DNA of 11,058 nucleotides from Candidatus Roizmanbacteria bacterium (lineage in GTDB: Bacteria; Patescibacteriota; Microgenomatia; GCA-001788215; 2-01-FULL-40-14): positions 1 through 11,058 of the forward strand of contig JACQMD010000106.1 in the NCBI GenBank assembly GCA_016203755.1, given 5' to 3'. Numbering within the stretch: the first letter of the stretch is position 1; every line of letters starts with the position of its first letter. Shown here one piece after another: positions 1 to 6,175 of the stretch. Position numbers and translations under genes: made by a program. Under the pieces are notes generated by a model, which saw nothing but the letters and a program-made list of their open reading frames with translations, searched no databases and was not told the DNA's origin.

Positions 1-27
1 TAGCCACTAGGGTTTAGCCATTAGTGG
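1..27. repeat. Left heptamer-repeat module beside the four-helix-bundle gene
   Basis: Read on the minus strand this stretch is a run of 7-bp units, TAATGGC-TAAACCC-TAGTGGC-TA. Two of these units (TAGTGGC, TAATGGC) recur at 384-397 in the opposite orientation. Bases 1-12 (TAGCCACTAGGG) are the exact reverse complement of 381-392, and 14-23 is the exact reverse complement of 391-400. The module supplies the last codons and the stop of the gene at 14-376. CCACTA (4-9) and TAGTGG (22-27) could pair as a 6-bp stem with a 12-nt loop. There is no U-tract, so it is not a classical terminator. The repeat is cut by the window edge and may be longer. Confidence 0.75.
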
Positions 28-376
28 TTCGTAAGGTAAACAACATTTTATTTAACATTTTCATAACTTCTTCTAACAATGAACTCGTCGTTCTATAGTC
101 ATTTTCATATAAATACCCCAATTCTTTCGCCAGTAATAATTGTGTTTCTAACTCCGCACCGGAACCATATGCAATTGATAGGAACTGTATATATTCTTTT
201 CTGAATTTTCTTGCATATCCTTCAGCAATATTAGAAGGAATAGCAACCGCAGCTCTTCGTATTTGTGAGGTCAAACCATATAATTCGTCTCTCGGGAATT
301 TAGAAGTTATTTTATAGAGAATCAGAACTAATTGAAATGATTTTTGCCATACAGTAAGCTCTTTATATGATTTCAT
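14..376 (-). CDS. Four-helix-bundle protein (23S rRNA IVP / S23 family)
   Basis: This 120-residue protein has the hallmarks of the four-helix-bundle family named after proteins encoded in 23S rRNA intervening sequences: an N-terminal YKELTVWQKSFQLV helix, the motif SQIRRAAVAIPSNIAEGYAR (about residues 37-56), then FLSIAYGSGAELETQLLLA (about 65-83). Length is normal for the family. The biochemical role of free-standing members is unknown. The family is structurally related to the Avd accessory protein of diversity-generating retroelements, but no reverse transcriptase or template/variable repeat is present here. The ATG at 376 is preceded by AGGG, provided by the flanking repeat. The C-terminal TTNG and the stop codon also come from repeat sequence, so the gene looks like a cassette fitted between repeats. 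It follows atpD by 38 nt, where atpC would be expected. Family assignment is sure; function is not. Confidence 0.9.
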   Translation of the reverse strand: MKSYKELTVWQKSFQLVLILYKITSKFPRDELYGLTSQIRRAAVAIPSNIAEGYARKFRKEYIQFLSIAYGSGAELETQLLLAKELGYLYENDYRTTSSLLEEVMKMLNKMLFTLRTTNG

Positions 377-380
377 AATT

Positions 381-411
381 CCCTAGTGGCTAATGGCTAA
401 CCTCTATTGGC
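381..411. repeat. Right heptamer-repeat module between atpD and the four-helix-bundle gene
   Basis: Four consecutive 7-bp units can be read on the plus strand: TAGTGGC, TAATGGC, TAACCTC, TATTGGC (384-411), preceded by CCC. The first two also occur in inverted orientation at 1-27. The module fills nearly all of the 38-nt gap between the atpD stop and the next ATG. Its edge gives AGGG about 4 nt before that ATG, so the repeat may serve as the ribosome binding site of the downstream gene. Confidence 0.8.
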
Positions 412-414
412 TGT

Positions 415-1806
415 TTATTTCACTTCCTCGATGGTTCCTTTCATATAAAATGCCTGTTCGTCGAGGTCATCGTGTTTACCGTCCAATATTTCTTTGAACC
501 CGCGGATTGTTTCCTGCAATGAAACGTATTTACCCGGGATTGCAGTGAAGTTTTCAGCAACAAACATAGGCTGTGTCAAGAAACGCTGGATCTTCCGTGC
601 ACGTGATACCGTTACTTTATCCTCATCAGCAAGCTCTTCAATACCAAGAATCGCAATAATATCCTGAAGATCCTTATACCGTTGTAATACTCGCTGCACT
701 CCACGAGCCACTTCGTAATGCTCAGTACCCACTACGTCCGGAGTCAGAATTCGAGACGTTGATGCAAGCGGGTCTACTGCCGGATAGAGTGCCTGATCAG
801 CCAAAGACCGTTCCAGCGTAATAGACGCATCAAGATGTGCAAATGTAGCTACCGGAGCAGGATCGGTATAATCATCTGCAGGTACATACACCGCCTGAAG
901 AGAAGTAATAGATCCTTTTGTTGTTGAGGTAATCCGCTCCTGCAAAGCAGCCATTTCGGAGGCAAGCGTTGGCTGATAGCCAACTGCTGAAGGGATACGA
1001 CCAAGAAGGGCAGATACCTCAGATCCTGCTTGCGCAAACCGGAAAATATTATCAATAAACAGCAACACATCCTGTCCTTGTTCATCACGGAAATACTCGG
1101 CCATGGTCAAACCGGTTAATGCCACCCGAAGTCGGGCTCCCGGTGGCTCATTCATTTGTCCAAAAACGAGCGCTGTTTTTTTGAGTACTCCGGATGCTTT
1201 CATCTCAATCCACAAATCGTTTCCCTCGCGTGTCCGTTCTCCTACTCCGGTAAATACCGAAACGCCACCATGAACGGTTGCGACATTTCGTATAAGCTCC
1301 TGAATGATGACTGTTTTCCCGACCCCCGCTCCTCCAAAAACAGCAACTTTCCCACCCTTGACAAACGGCGCGATAAGATCAATAACTTTCATCCCAGTTT
1401 CTAGGATTTCCTGCTTCACGTTTTGTTGCGTAAGTTTTGGACTCCCGCGATGAATGGGAAAATACTGTTTCGCCTTTATCGGCTTGGCCTGATCGAGTAG
1501 CTCACCGGTGACATTAAATACATGACCCAATGTTTCATCTCCCACAGGAATCGAAATTGCGGCTCCGGTATCGACTACCTGATCTCCGCGTTTCAACCCG
1601 TCCGTTGATGAGAGCGCAATAGTTCGGACCTTTCCGTCACCCAAATGCCCGGCAACTTCAAGCGTGATGACTTTATCCTTGTTCGTTGGATTAACTACGT
1701 GAAGTGCATTATAGATTGCTGGAACAGATTCCTGACTAAATACGACGTCAATAACGGCGCCGAGGACTTGAATGATTTTCCCTGTGTTTTTATTTGAAGT
1801 GTTCAT
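415..1806 (-). CDS. atpD: ATP synthase F1 subunit beta
   Basis: AtpD is the catalytic subunit of the F1 hexamer and makes or hydrolyses ATP at the alpha/beta interface on the cytoplasmic side. The 463-residue length is normal. Visible landmarks are the N-terminal beta-barrel (about 9-85), the P-loop GGAGVGKT (158-165), the catalytic glutamate in GER (E190), the Walker B strand LLFID ending at D252, the conserved stretch GRIPSAVGYQPTLASEM (269-285), VPADDYTDPAP (308-318), and the C-terminal motif GKHDDLDEQAFYM. The ATG at 1806 has no Shine-Dalgarno sequence. It lies 98 nt after atpG behind a repeat-rich spacer, unlike the other atp genes, which are nearly contiguous. Downstream there is no atpC but a four-helix-bundle gene. 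Identification is secure. Confidence 0.98.
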   Translation of the reverse strand: MNTSNKNTGKIIQVLGAVIDVVFSQESVPAIYNALHVVNPTNKDKVITLEVAGHLGDGKVRTIALSSTDGLKRGDQVVDTGAAISIPVGDETLGHVFNVTGELLDQAKPIKAKQYFPIHRGSPKLTQQNVKQEILETGMKVIDLIAPFVKGGKVAVFGGAGVGKTVIIQELIRNVATVHGGVSVFTGVGERTREGNDLWIEMKASGVLKKTALVFGQMNEPPGARLRVALTGLTMAEYFRDEQGQDVLLFIDNIFRFAQAGSEVSALLGRIPSAVGYQPTLASEMAALQERITSTTKGSITSLQAVYVPADDYTDPAPVATFAHLDASITLERSLADQALYPAVDPLASTSRILTPDVVGTEHYEVARGVQRVLQRYKDLQDIIAILGIEELADEDKVTVSRARKIQRFLTQPMFVAENFTAIPGKYVSLQETIRGFKEILDGKHDDLDEQAFYMKGTIEEVK

Positions 1807-1814
1807 TGTTTATA

Positions 1815-1826
1815 AGCGATCCGAAT
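1815..1826 (-). promoter_or_regulatory. 12-mer shared with the gatB leader, 8 nt before the atpD ATG
   Basis: On the coding strand the sequence is ATTCGGATCGCT, followed by 8 nt and the atpD ATG. The identical 12-mer occurs at 11039-11050, also exactly 8 nt before the gatB ATG. Neither start has a Shine-Dalgarno sequence. It may be an edge of a dispersed intergenic repeat or a functional leader element; the sequence alone does not decide. Confidence 0.5.
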
Positions 1827-1844
1827 TCTACGAATTGGCATTCG

Positions 1845-1906
1845 AATGATCCTAATGAATTGTTATTCGGAGCATTCGGATGTATTCGGATTGAATTAGG
1901 ATCATT
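1845..1906. repeat. 12-bp inverted repeat enclosing three 10-bp repeats
   Basis: The arms AATGATCCTAAT (1845-1856) and ATTAGGATCATT (1895-1906) are perfect reverse complements. The 38-nt interior carries three ATTCGG units spaced 10 bp apart (about 1865-1890). The distal arm touches the atpG stop codon at 1905-1907. Next to it, CGAAT (1831-1835) and ATTCG (1840-1844) form a second small hairpin with a 4-nt loop. The transcript could fold into a long stem-loop between atpG and atpD. There is no poly-U run, so Rho-independent termination is unlikely; RNA processing, stability control or a passive repeat element are alternatives. Confidence 0.7.
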
Positions 1907-2768
1907 ATTCCATGCTTATTCTTGCCGTTACAATGTCGGCAATCTCGTACGTAATTTTCTCCTGTCGTGCACGGTTGTAGGCAAGCGTTAGATCATCAAT
2001 CAATCCTCGTGCATTATCGGTTGCGTTTTTCATCGCAATCATCCGGGCCGAATGCTCTGAAGCTAACGCCTCAAGAATTGCCGTTCGTAGCTGTACTTCG
2101 ATATAATGGGGAAGGAGCGCATTTAAAACCCGATCTGGTGAAGGTTCAATGAGCATATCACCGGATTCGATTTGAACCTCAGTCTGAGTGTGCCCGGGAG
2201 AACGAATAAGCTCAACGGGCAATATGCGTCGCATGACCGGCTCCTGATTGAGCGAACTGATAAATTCATTAAATACAATATATACTTCTTTGTAGGTACC
2301 CTTGAGAAAATTTTGGACAAAGAGCTCTGTCACTGCTTGCGCCTTTCCAAGAAAATCATCGCTTGAAAAGTCGGCAAGAAGCGAGGCTTTTGAACGAACG
2401 GCAAATTGCTGTGCTTTCTTCCCGAGTGTTATGAAATCAATCTGGGGTTGATTCGGAAACCATCGTATCACCTGCCGGAAAAGGGTGGTATTGAGCCCGC
2501 CGCAAAGGCCCTTATTGGTTGCAATAAGAACAAGTAAGATTTTACCCGAGTCATTACCGGGTCGAAGCAGCTCGTGACTGCCTTGCTCAATCGTTGTTGA
2601 AAGTGCGGTAACTGCTTCCATAATTTTTTCCTGATACGGTTTGCCGGCGCGGGCAGCATCCTGTGCACGCCTCATGCGTGAAGCCGCAACCATTTGCATC
2701 GCTTTGGTTATTTGTGCAATATTTTTTGCCGATTTTATTCGTTTGACGAGTTTTCTGACTCCTGCCAT
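1905..2768 (-). CDS. atpG: ATP synthase F1 subunit gamma
   Basis: AtpG is the central-shaft subunit that rotates inside the alpha3beta3 hexamer. The 287-residue protein has the typical N-terminal coiled-coil helix (VKRIKSAKNIAQITKAMQMV, about 8-27, then AASRMRRAQ) and the matching C-terminal helix with SARMIAMKNATDNARGLI and a tail ending in ARISME. The middle Rossmann-like part includes NKGLCGGLN. The ATG at 2768 fits the family N-terminus, although it makes the gene overlap the end of atpA by 34 nt. A GGAGGAG sequence lies about 11 nt before it, inside atpA. The overlap implies translational coupling to atpA. The stop codon sits at the arm of the repeat-rich spacer that precedes atpD. Confidence 0.97.
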   Translation of the reverse strand: MAGVRKLVKRIKSAKNIAQITKAMQMVAASRMRRAQDAARAGKPYQEKIMEAVTALSTTIEQGSHELLRPGNDSGKILLVLIATNKGLCGGLNTTLFRQVIRWFPNQPQIDFITLGKKAQQFAVRSKASLLADFSSDDFLGKAQAVTELFVQNFLKGTYKEVYIVFNEFISSLNQEPVMRRILPVELIRSPGHTQTEVQIESGDMLIEPSPDRVLNALLPHYIEVQLRTAILEALASEHSARMIAMKNATDNARGLIDDLTLAYNRARQEKITYEIADIVTARISME

Positions 2769-4264
2769 GATTTTACAAACTCCTCCGTTTCTGAATGGAT
2801 TTTTTTTACGAGTTGGTCGCTAAGTTTTTTTTCTTTTCGGATAGTTTCCAGGATGCTTCGTCCAATGGTTCGCATGTGTTCCCGGTATTTTTGGGCAAAT
2901 GCGGCAATCCGCGAAACGGGAATATCTTTGAGAAGTCCGGAAGTTCCGGCCCAAATAAGCATTACCTGTTCCTCAACAGGAATAGGTACATATTGTTGTT
3001 GCTTCAGAAGCTCAACCATACGAGCTCCCTGCTCGATCTTCTCGCGGGTTTTTGCATCCAGCTCTGATGCAAACTGAACAAAGGCGGACAACTCACGGTA
3101 CTGAGCCAAGTCAAGGCGGAGCCGTCCGGCAACTTTTTTCATAGCCGGCAGCTGTGCTGCTCCTCCAACACGTGAAACAGATGCGCCAACGTTAATACCC
3201 GGTCGAATTCCGGCATAAAACAGATCTGTCTCAAGAAAAATCTGACCGTCAGTTATCGAGATGACGTTTGTCGGAATGTATGCCGAAAGATCTCCTGCTT
3301 GCGTTTCGATAATCGGAAATGCCGTGAGCGAGCCGCCTCCGCTTTTCTTGTCAAGTTTTGCAGCACGTTCCAAGAGCCGTGAATGAAGATAAAAAATATC
3401 TCCCGGGTATGCTTCCCGACCTGAAGGTCTTCGTAAAATGAGCGATACTTCCCGATATGCCCAGGCGTGTTTACTCAAATCGTCGTAAAAAATAACGACA
3501 TCCCGTCCTTTATGCATAAAATATTCACCTAATGCACATCCTGCATAAGGAGCAAGAAACTGGAGAGCAGATGAAACCGACGCATCTGCTGAAACGACAA
3601 CGGAATATTCCATAGCGTTATTTTTCTTGAGCGTATCGATAAGCTGTGCAATGCGTGATGTTTTTTGTCCGATGGCGACATAGATACAAATGACACCGCT
3701 TTTTTCTTTTCCCTGATTGATAATCGTATCAACCGCCAATGCTGTCTTCCCGGTCCCGCGGTCTCCGATGATTAATTCACGCTGTCCACGTCCAACCGGA
3801 ATCATACTGTCAATTGCAATAATACCGGTCTGCAGTGGCGTATCAACGGGCTCACGAACCGTAACTCCCGGTGCGAGACGCTCAAGGGGATAATACGTAT
3901 CACTCTTTATTGCTCCTTTTTTATCAAGCGGCCGTCCCAGCGGATCAATCACTCGACCGATGCATCCATCTGAAACCGGAATAGATAAGAGTCTGCCGGT
4001 ACCCTTCACTTCATCTCCTTCTGTGAGCTTTTGATAGTCACCCAGAATAATTGCGCCAACTTCTTCCTCTTCAAGATTAAGAACTACTCCGTAGATTGCG
4101 TGAGGAAATGAGAGTATTTCTCCTGCGGCAACAGAACCGAGTCCGGCTATCTTTGCGACCCCATCTGCAATCGTTTTAATATGACCAACACGCTCCACAT
4201 AGGGAGTATGCTGATACGATACTATAGATGCTTCCAGTTCTTTAAGCGCTGATTCAATATCCAT
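2735..4264 (-). CDS. atpA: ATP synthase F1 subunit alpha
   Basis: AtpA is the non-catalytic nucleotide-binding subunit that alternates with beta in F1. With the ATG at 4264 it is 509 residues, normal for the family. An upstream in-frame start at 4348 would add 28 unrelated residues inside atpH, whereas 4264 has AAAGGAG four nt upstream, so 4264 is chosen. The P-loop is GDRGTGKT (167-174), with glycine where most alpha subunits have glutamine (GDRQTGKT). The nucleotide-domain segment DDLSKHAWAYREVSLILRRP (261-280) and GREAYPGDIFYLHSRLLERA (283-302) are typical. The arginine that reaches into the beta site is in SRVGGAAQ (R365). The gene overlaps the end of atpH by 11 nt and the start of atpG by 34 nt. 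Confidence 0.98.
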   Translation of the reverse strand: MDIESALKELEASIVSYQHTPYVERVGHIKTIADGVAKIAGLGSVAAGEILSFPHAIYGVVLNLEEEEVGAIILGDYQKLTEGDEVKGTGRLLSIPVSDGCIGRVIDPLGRPLDKKGAIKSDTYYPLERLAPGVTVREPVDTPLQTGIIAIDSMIPVGRGQRELIIGDRGTGKTALAVDTIINQGKEKSGVICIYVAIGQKTSRIAQLIDTLKKNNAMEYSVVVSADASVSSALQFLAPYAGCALGEYFMHKGRDVVIFYDDLSKHAWAYREVSLILRRPSGREAYPGDIFYLHSRLLERAAKLDKKSGGGSLTAFPIIETQAGDLSAYIPTNVISITDGQIFLETDLFYAGIRPGINVGASVSRVGGAAQLPAMKKVAGRLRLDLAQYRELSAFVQFASELDAKTREKIEQGARMVELLKQQQYVPIPVEEQVMLIWAGTSGLLKDIPVSRIAAFAQKYREHMRTIGRSILETIRKEKKLSDQLVKKIHSETEEFVKSWQESENSSNE

Positions 4265-4616
4265 ACAACTCCTTTTCAATACGATCCAGCCTTGTTCGAA
4301 GACTCTGATCGATAACAATATCTCCAAACCGAATAATAAGGCCTCCAATAATATTCTTTTGAACTTTGTTTATCGCCACAAGATCATTGCCGAACTTTTC
4401 TTGTATAAGCTGTTTTATCCTATTCAGTTGCTCTTTCGATAAGGGAACAGTTGAAATAATTTCCACTTTTCTCTTGTCTTCTTCAAGTTGCTTCCGCAAC
4501 ATTCTCACAATGTGCGGCAATAGATGTATTTTTTTCTCTTTTTTCAAATACATCAGGAAACCGGCGATCACGGTATTCACCTTTTTTTCTAATTGATGTT
4601 CTTGCATCGATGCCAT
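4254..4616 (-). CDS. atpH: ATP synthase subunit delta, short form
   Basis: Delta (OSCP) joins the peripheral stalk to the top of F1. The C-terminal part is clearly recognisable: VEIISTVPLSKEQLNRIKQL followed by the family signature IIGGLIIRFGDIVIDQSL and a closing LDRIEKEL. From the ATG at 4616 the protein is only 120 residues, against roughly 175-180 for typical delta subunits. It begins at about the fifth helix of the N-terminal six-helix bundle, the domain that normally grips the alpha N-termini. The reading frame continues 12 codons upstream to 4652, but only within atpF, and the added residues do not restore the domain. The ATG lies 1 nt past the atpF stop with GGAGAAGG about 6 nt upstream, which supports this start. 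A second ATG three codons later is possible. Confidence 0.9.
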   Translation of the reverse strand: MASMQEHQLEKKVNTVIAGFLMYLKKEKKIHLLPHIVRMLRKQLEEDKRKVEIISTVPLSKEQLNRIKQLIQEKFGNDLVAINKVQKNIIGGLIIRFGDIVIDQSLRTRLDRIEKELYGY

Positions 4617-4617
4617 A

Positions 4618-5109
4618 CTACACCTTCTCCAACTGTTTGAGCGCATCGGCAATAAGTCGCTCCTGTTCTTCTTTCGTCATCTTTTTGGCAAGAATTTGCT
4701 CGGCAATTGACACTGCGTAGGAAAGTGCTTGTTTTGTTGCGCGCTCAAGTATCTTCTCACGTTCCTGCGCAATCTCCTCCATAAGCTTTTTCCGTTCCTG
4801 CGATAGCTGCGATTTCCCCTCAACCACAAACGACTCGGCAACTTGTTTTCCATCCTCCAATGCTTTCCGCAACATACGCTGCGATTCTTCCCGTGCTTCT
4901 TTGAGTATCTTTGCACGTTCCTTCTCAATAGTTTCCCGCTCAAGCGCAGCTTGTTCCTTCATCGTGATCGATTCTTCAATCTCCTTTTTTCGCTTATCAA
5001 GTATGCCAAGAATTGGCTTATACAGAAATTTCTGAAGAACAAACAAAATAATCAGGAAATTTATTACCTGCGTCACCAATAATGGTATTTTTATCCCCAA
5101 TGCTTCCAT
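4618..5109 (-). CDS. atpF: ATP synthase F0 subunit b
   Basis: Subunit b forms the peripheral stalk: one N-terminal membrane helix, then a long cytoplasmic helix that dimerises. From the ATG at 5109 it is 163 residues. The hydrophobic segment IPLLVTQVINFLIILFVLQ (about 8-26) is followed by the typical KFLYKPILGILDKRKKEIEE and a long, highly charged coiled coil rich in E, K, R and Q. An in-frame GTG at 5148 would add 13 residues and is directly preceded by a stop codon. The start at 5109 matches the usual family N-terminus but has only a weak upstream GGA. The strongest ribosome binding site in the region (5173-5180) serves an ATG in another frame, so atpF translation may depend on coupling. 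The stop is 1 nt before the atpH ATG. Confidence 0.94.
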   Translation of the reverse strand: MEALGIKIPLLVTQVINFLIILFVLQKFLYKPILGILDKRKKEIEESITMKEQAALERETIEKERAKILKEAREESQRMLRKALEDGKQVAESFVVEGKSQLSQERKKLMEEIAQEREKILERATKQALSYAVSIAEQILAKKMTKEEQERLIADALKQLEKV

Positions 5110-5168
5110 ATTTTCCGTATATACGACCGCGGCTTGTTGAAACCGCACTTATATAGGTTATTCCGCAT
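5091..5168 (-). CDS. Possible 25-codon leader ORF before atpF
   Basis: The ATG at 5168 has the best-placed Shine-Dalgarno sequence of the region, GGAGGAGG (5173-5180), four nt upstream. It opens a 25-residue reading frame starting MRNNLYKCGF and ending KHWG, with a stop at 5091-5093, inside the first codons of atpF. The peptide is basic and resembles nothing recognised. Two readings are possible. It may be a short leader whose translation delivers ribosomes to the atpF ATG at 5109. Or the ATG may be the original atpF start, put out of frame by an indel: one added base between 5149 and 5168 would join it to the atpF frame. Whether it is translated is unknown. Confidence 0.3.
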   Translation of the reverse strand: MRNNLYKCGFNKPRSYIRKIWKHWG

Positions 5169-5172
5169 GGTG

Positions 5173-5180
5173 CCTCCTCC
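5173..5180 (-). promoter_or_regulatory. Strong Shine-Dalgarno sequence between atpE and atpF
   Basis: GGAGGAGG on the coding strand lies just after the atpE stop (5186-5188). It is ideally spaced for the ATG at 5168, which is out of frame with atpF, and about 63 nt from the likely atpF start at 5109, too far for direct use. Confidence 0.7.
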
Positions 5181-5185
5181 ACACT

Positions 5186-5413
5186 TTAGGCAAACTTCAC
5201 GATAAGCGCGGTAACGAGCGCATAAATTGCAATAGCCTCTGCAAATGCAATGGCAAGAATCATAGCAACCCGAATTTTTCCTTCTGCTTCCGGGTTGCGC
5301 CCGATTGCCTCCATAGCTTTACCTCCAATGATACCAATACCGATTCCCGGTCCCAATGCTCCAAATCCTATTGCAATAGCCGCGGCTAATAATCTCATTG
5401 CTCCTTCTTCCAT
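5186..5413 (-). CDS. atpE: ATP synthase F0 subunit c
   Basis: Subunit c forms the membrane rotor ring that carries the coupling ion. The 75-residue protein is a helical hairpin: a glycine-rich first helix (ALGPGIGIGIIGGKAMEAIG, about 19-38), the polar loop RNPE (39-42), and a second helix with the ion-carrying glutamate in AFAEAIAIY (E59). The positions that hold Gln and Ser/Thr in Na+-binding rings are Ile26, Ala60 and Ile61 here, so H+ coupling is predicted. Three starts are possible: GTG 5428 (80 aa), ATG 5413 and ATG 5398 (70 aa). The GTG overlaps the strong AAGGAGGTG, so 5413 is preferred on length, although its spacing (about 14 nt after GGAGG) is long. ATG 5398 has its own GGAG only 2 nt upstream. 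Confidence 0.95.
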   Translation of the reverse strand: MEEGAMRLLAAAIAIGFGALGPGIGIGIIGGKAMEAIGRNPEAEGKIRVAMILAIAFAEAIAIYALVTALIVKFA

Positions 5414-5425
5414 ACGGTTTTTTGT

Positions 5426-5434
5426 CACCTCCTT
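5426..5434 (-). promoter_or_regulatory. Shine-Dalgarno sequence for atpE
   Basis: AAGGAGGTG on the coding strand overlaps the last base of the atpB stop codon (5434-5436). The near-perfect anti-16S complementarity fits the need for many copies of subunit c relative to its neighbours, a common feature of atp operons. Confidence 0.75.
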
Positions 5435-6171
5435 TAGTGTTCTCCCTGCACTGCCGCGCTTGCGATAAATACGGCGGTCAGCATGGAAAACACTAATGCC
5501 TGAATAAATCCAACAAACAGCTCAAGTCCGATAAACGGGAGTGGTGCAATCACCGGTATGAGAAATGCAATGACCGAAAGGAGCACTTCTCCCGCAAAAA
5601 TATTGCCAAACAAACGAAACGCAAATGAAACTATTTTCCCCAGTTCTGAAATAAGCTCAAGCAATCCGACGTAAAAATTGATAGGGTTGGTAAAATTGAT
5701 AAATTTACTCAGATACGTAGCGCTTCCCAACGCCTTCATACCATAGGTTTGAATAACCACAAATGAAATAAGAGCGAGCGCGAAGGTAGTATTAAGGTCG
5801 GCAGTTGGGGCTCGAAGAAGCGGAACAAATTTCTCTTCCCCAAGCAGCCTTTCATGAAAGCCAATACTTCCCACTCCGGGCAAGAGCCCAAACCAGTTAC
5901 TAAGAATGATAAAGATAAAAAATGTTGCAAGGAGCGGAAAAAACCGTTTTACGTTCTGACCCAATACTCCTTCAAACATCGTATATAAGGATCCGACGAT
6001 AAATTCTAAAAAAACTTGTCCCCGTGTGGGGACAAGAGATAGGGTACGTTGAAGCGGTATGACAGAGATAATAATAACACCCATAATTACCCACGTGGTC
6101 AACAATGAGTTGGTGATGGAAAAAACTCCAATATGTGCAATCGTTTCCCCGGCAAGTGATATGTATAACAT
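5434..6171 (-). CDS. atpB: ATP synthase F0 subunit a
   Basis: Subunit a is the membrane stator that provides the ion half-channels next to the c ring. From the ATG at 6171 it has 245 residues, with several hydrophobic helices such as WVIMGVIIISVIPLQ and LLATFFIFIILSNWFGLLPG. The essential arginine is in FAFRLFGNIFAGEVLL (R186), within the well-conserved stretch beginning GLLELISELGK. The last helix, FVGFIQALVFSMLTAVFIA, is also typical. An upstream in-frame start at 6240 would add 23 residues within atpZ. The 6171 start, 4 nt after the atpZ stop, is preferred, though its Shine-Dalgarno sequence (GGTAA) is weak. The stop merges with the ribosome binding site of atpE. Confidence 0.97.
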   Translation of the reverse strand: MLYISLAGETIAHIGVFSITNSLLTTWVIMGVIIISVIPLQRTLSLVPTRGQVFLEFIVGSLYTMFEGVLGQNVKRFFPLLATFFIFIILSNWFGLLPGVGSIGFHERLLGEEKFVPLLRAPTADLNTTFALALISFVVIQTYGMKALGSATYLSKFINFTNPINFYVGLLELISELGKIVSFAFRLFGNIFAGEVLLSVIAFLIPVIAPLPFIGLELFVGFIQALVFSMLTAVFIASAAVQGEH

Positions 6172-6175
6172 TGCT

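Noticed and set aside
1..411. Diversity-generating retroelement, based on the Avd-like four-helix-bundle protein
   Set aside because: There is no reverse transcriptase and no template/variable repeat pair in the window; the family also occurs without retroelements.
1845..1906. Rho-independent terminator between atpG and atpD
   Set aside because: The inverted repeat has a 38-nt loop, AT-rich arms and no U-tract, and it lies between two genes that should be co-expressed.
1815..1906. CRISPR array
   Set aside because: The repeated units are only 6-12 bp with no uniform spacers and no cas genes nearby.
2694..3077. Plus-strand open frame of 127 codons, rich in Cys, Ser and Phe
   Set aside because: It lies opposite the end of atpA and start of atpG, has no ribosome binding site or family resemblance, and its composition is that of an antisense reading of conserved genes.
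2735..4348. Longer AtpA of 537 residues starting at 4348
   Set aside because: The extra 28 residues lie inside atpH, do not resemble the alpha N-terminus, and the ATG at 4264 has a good ribosome binding site.
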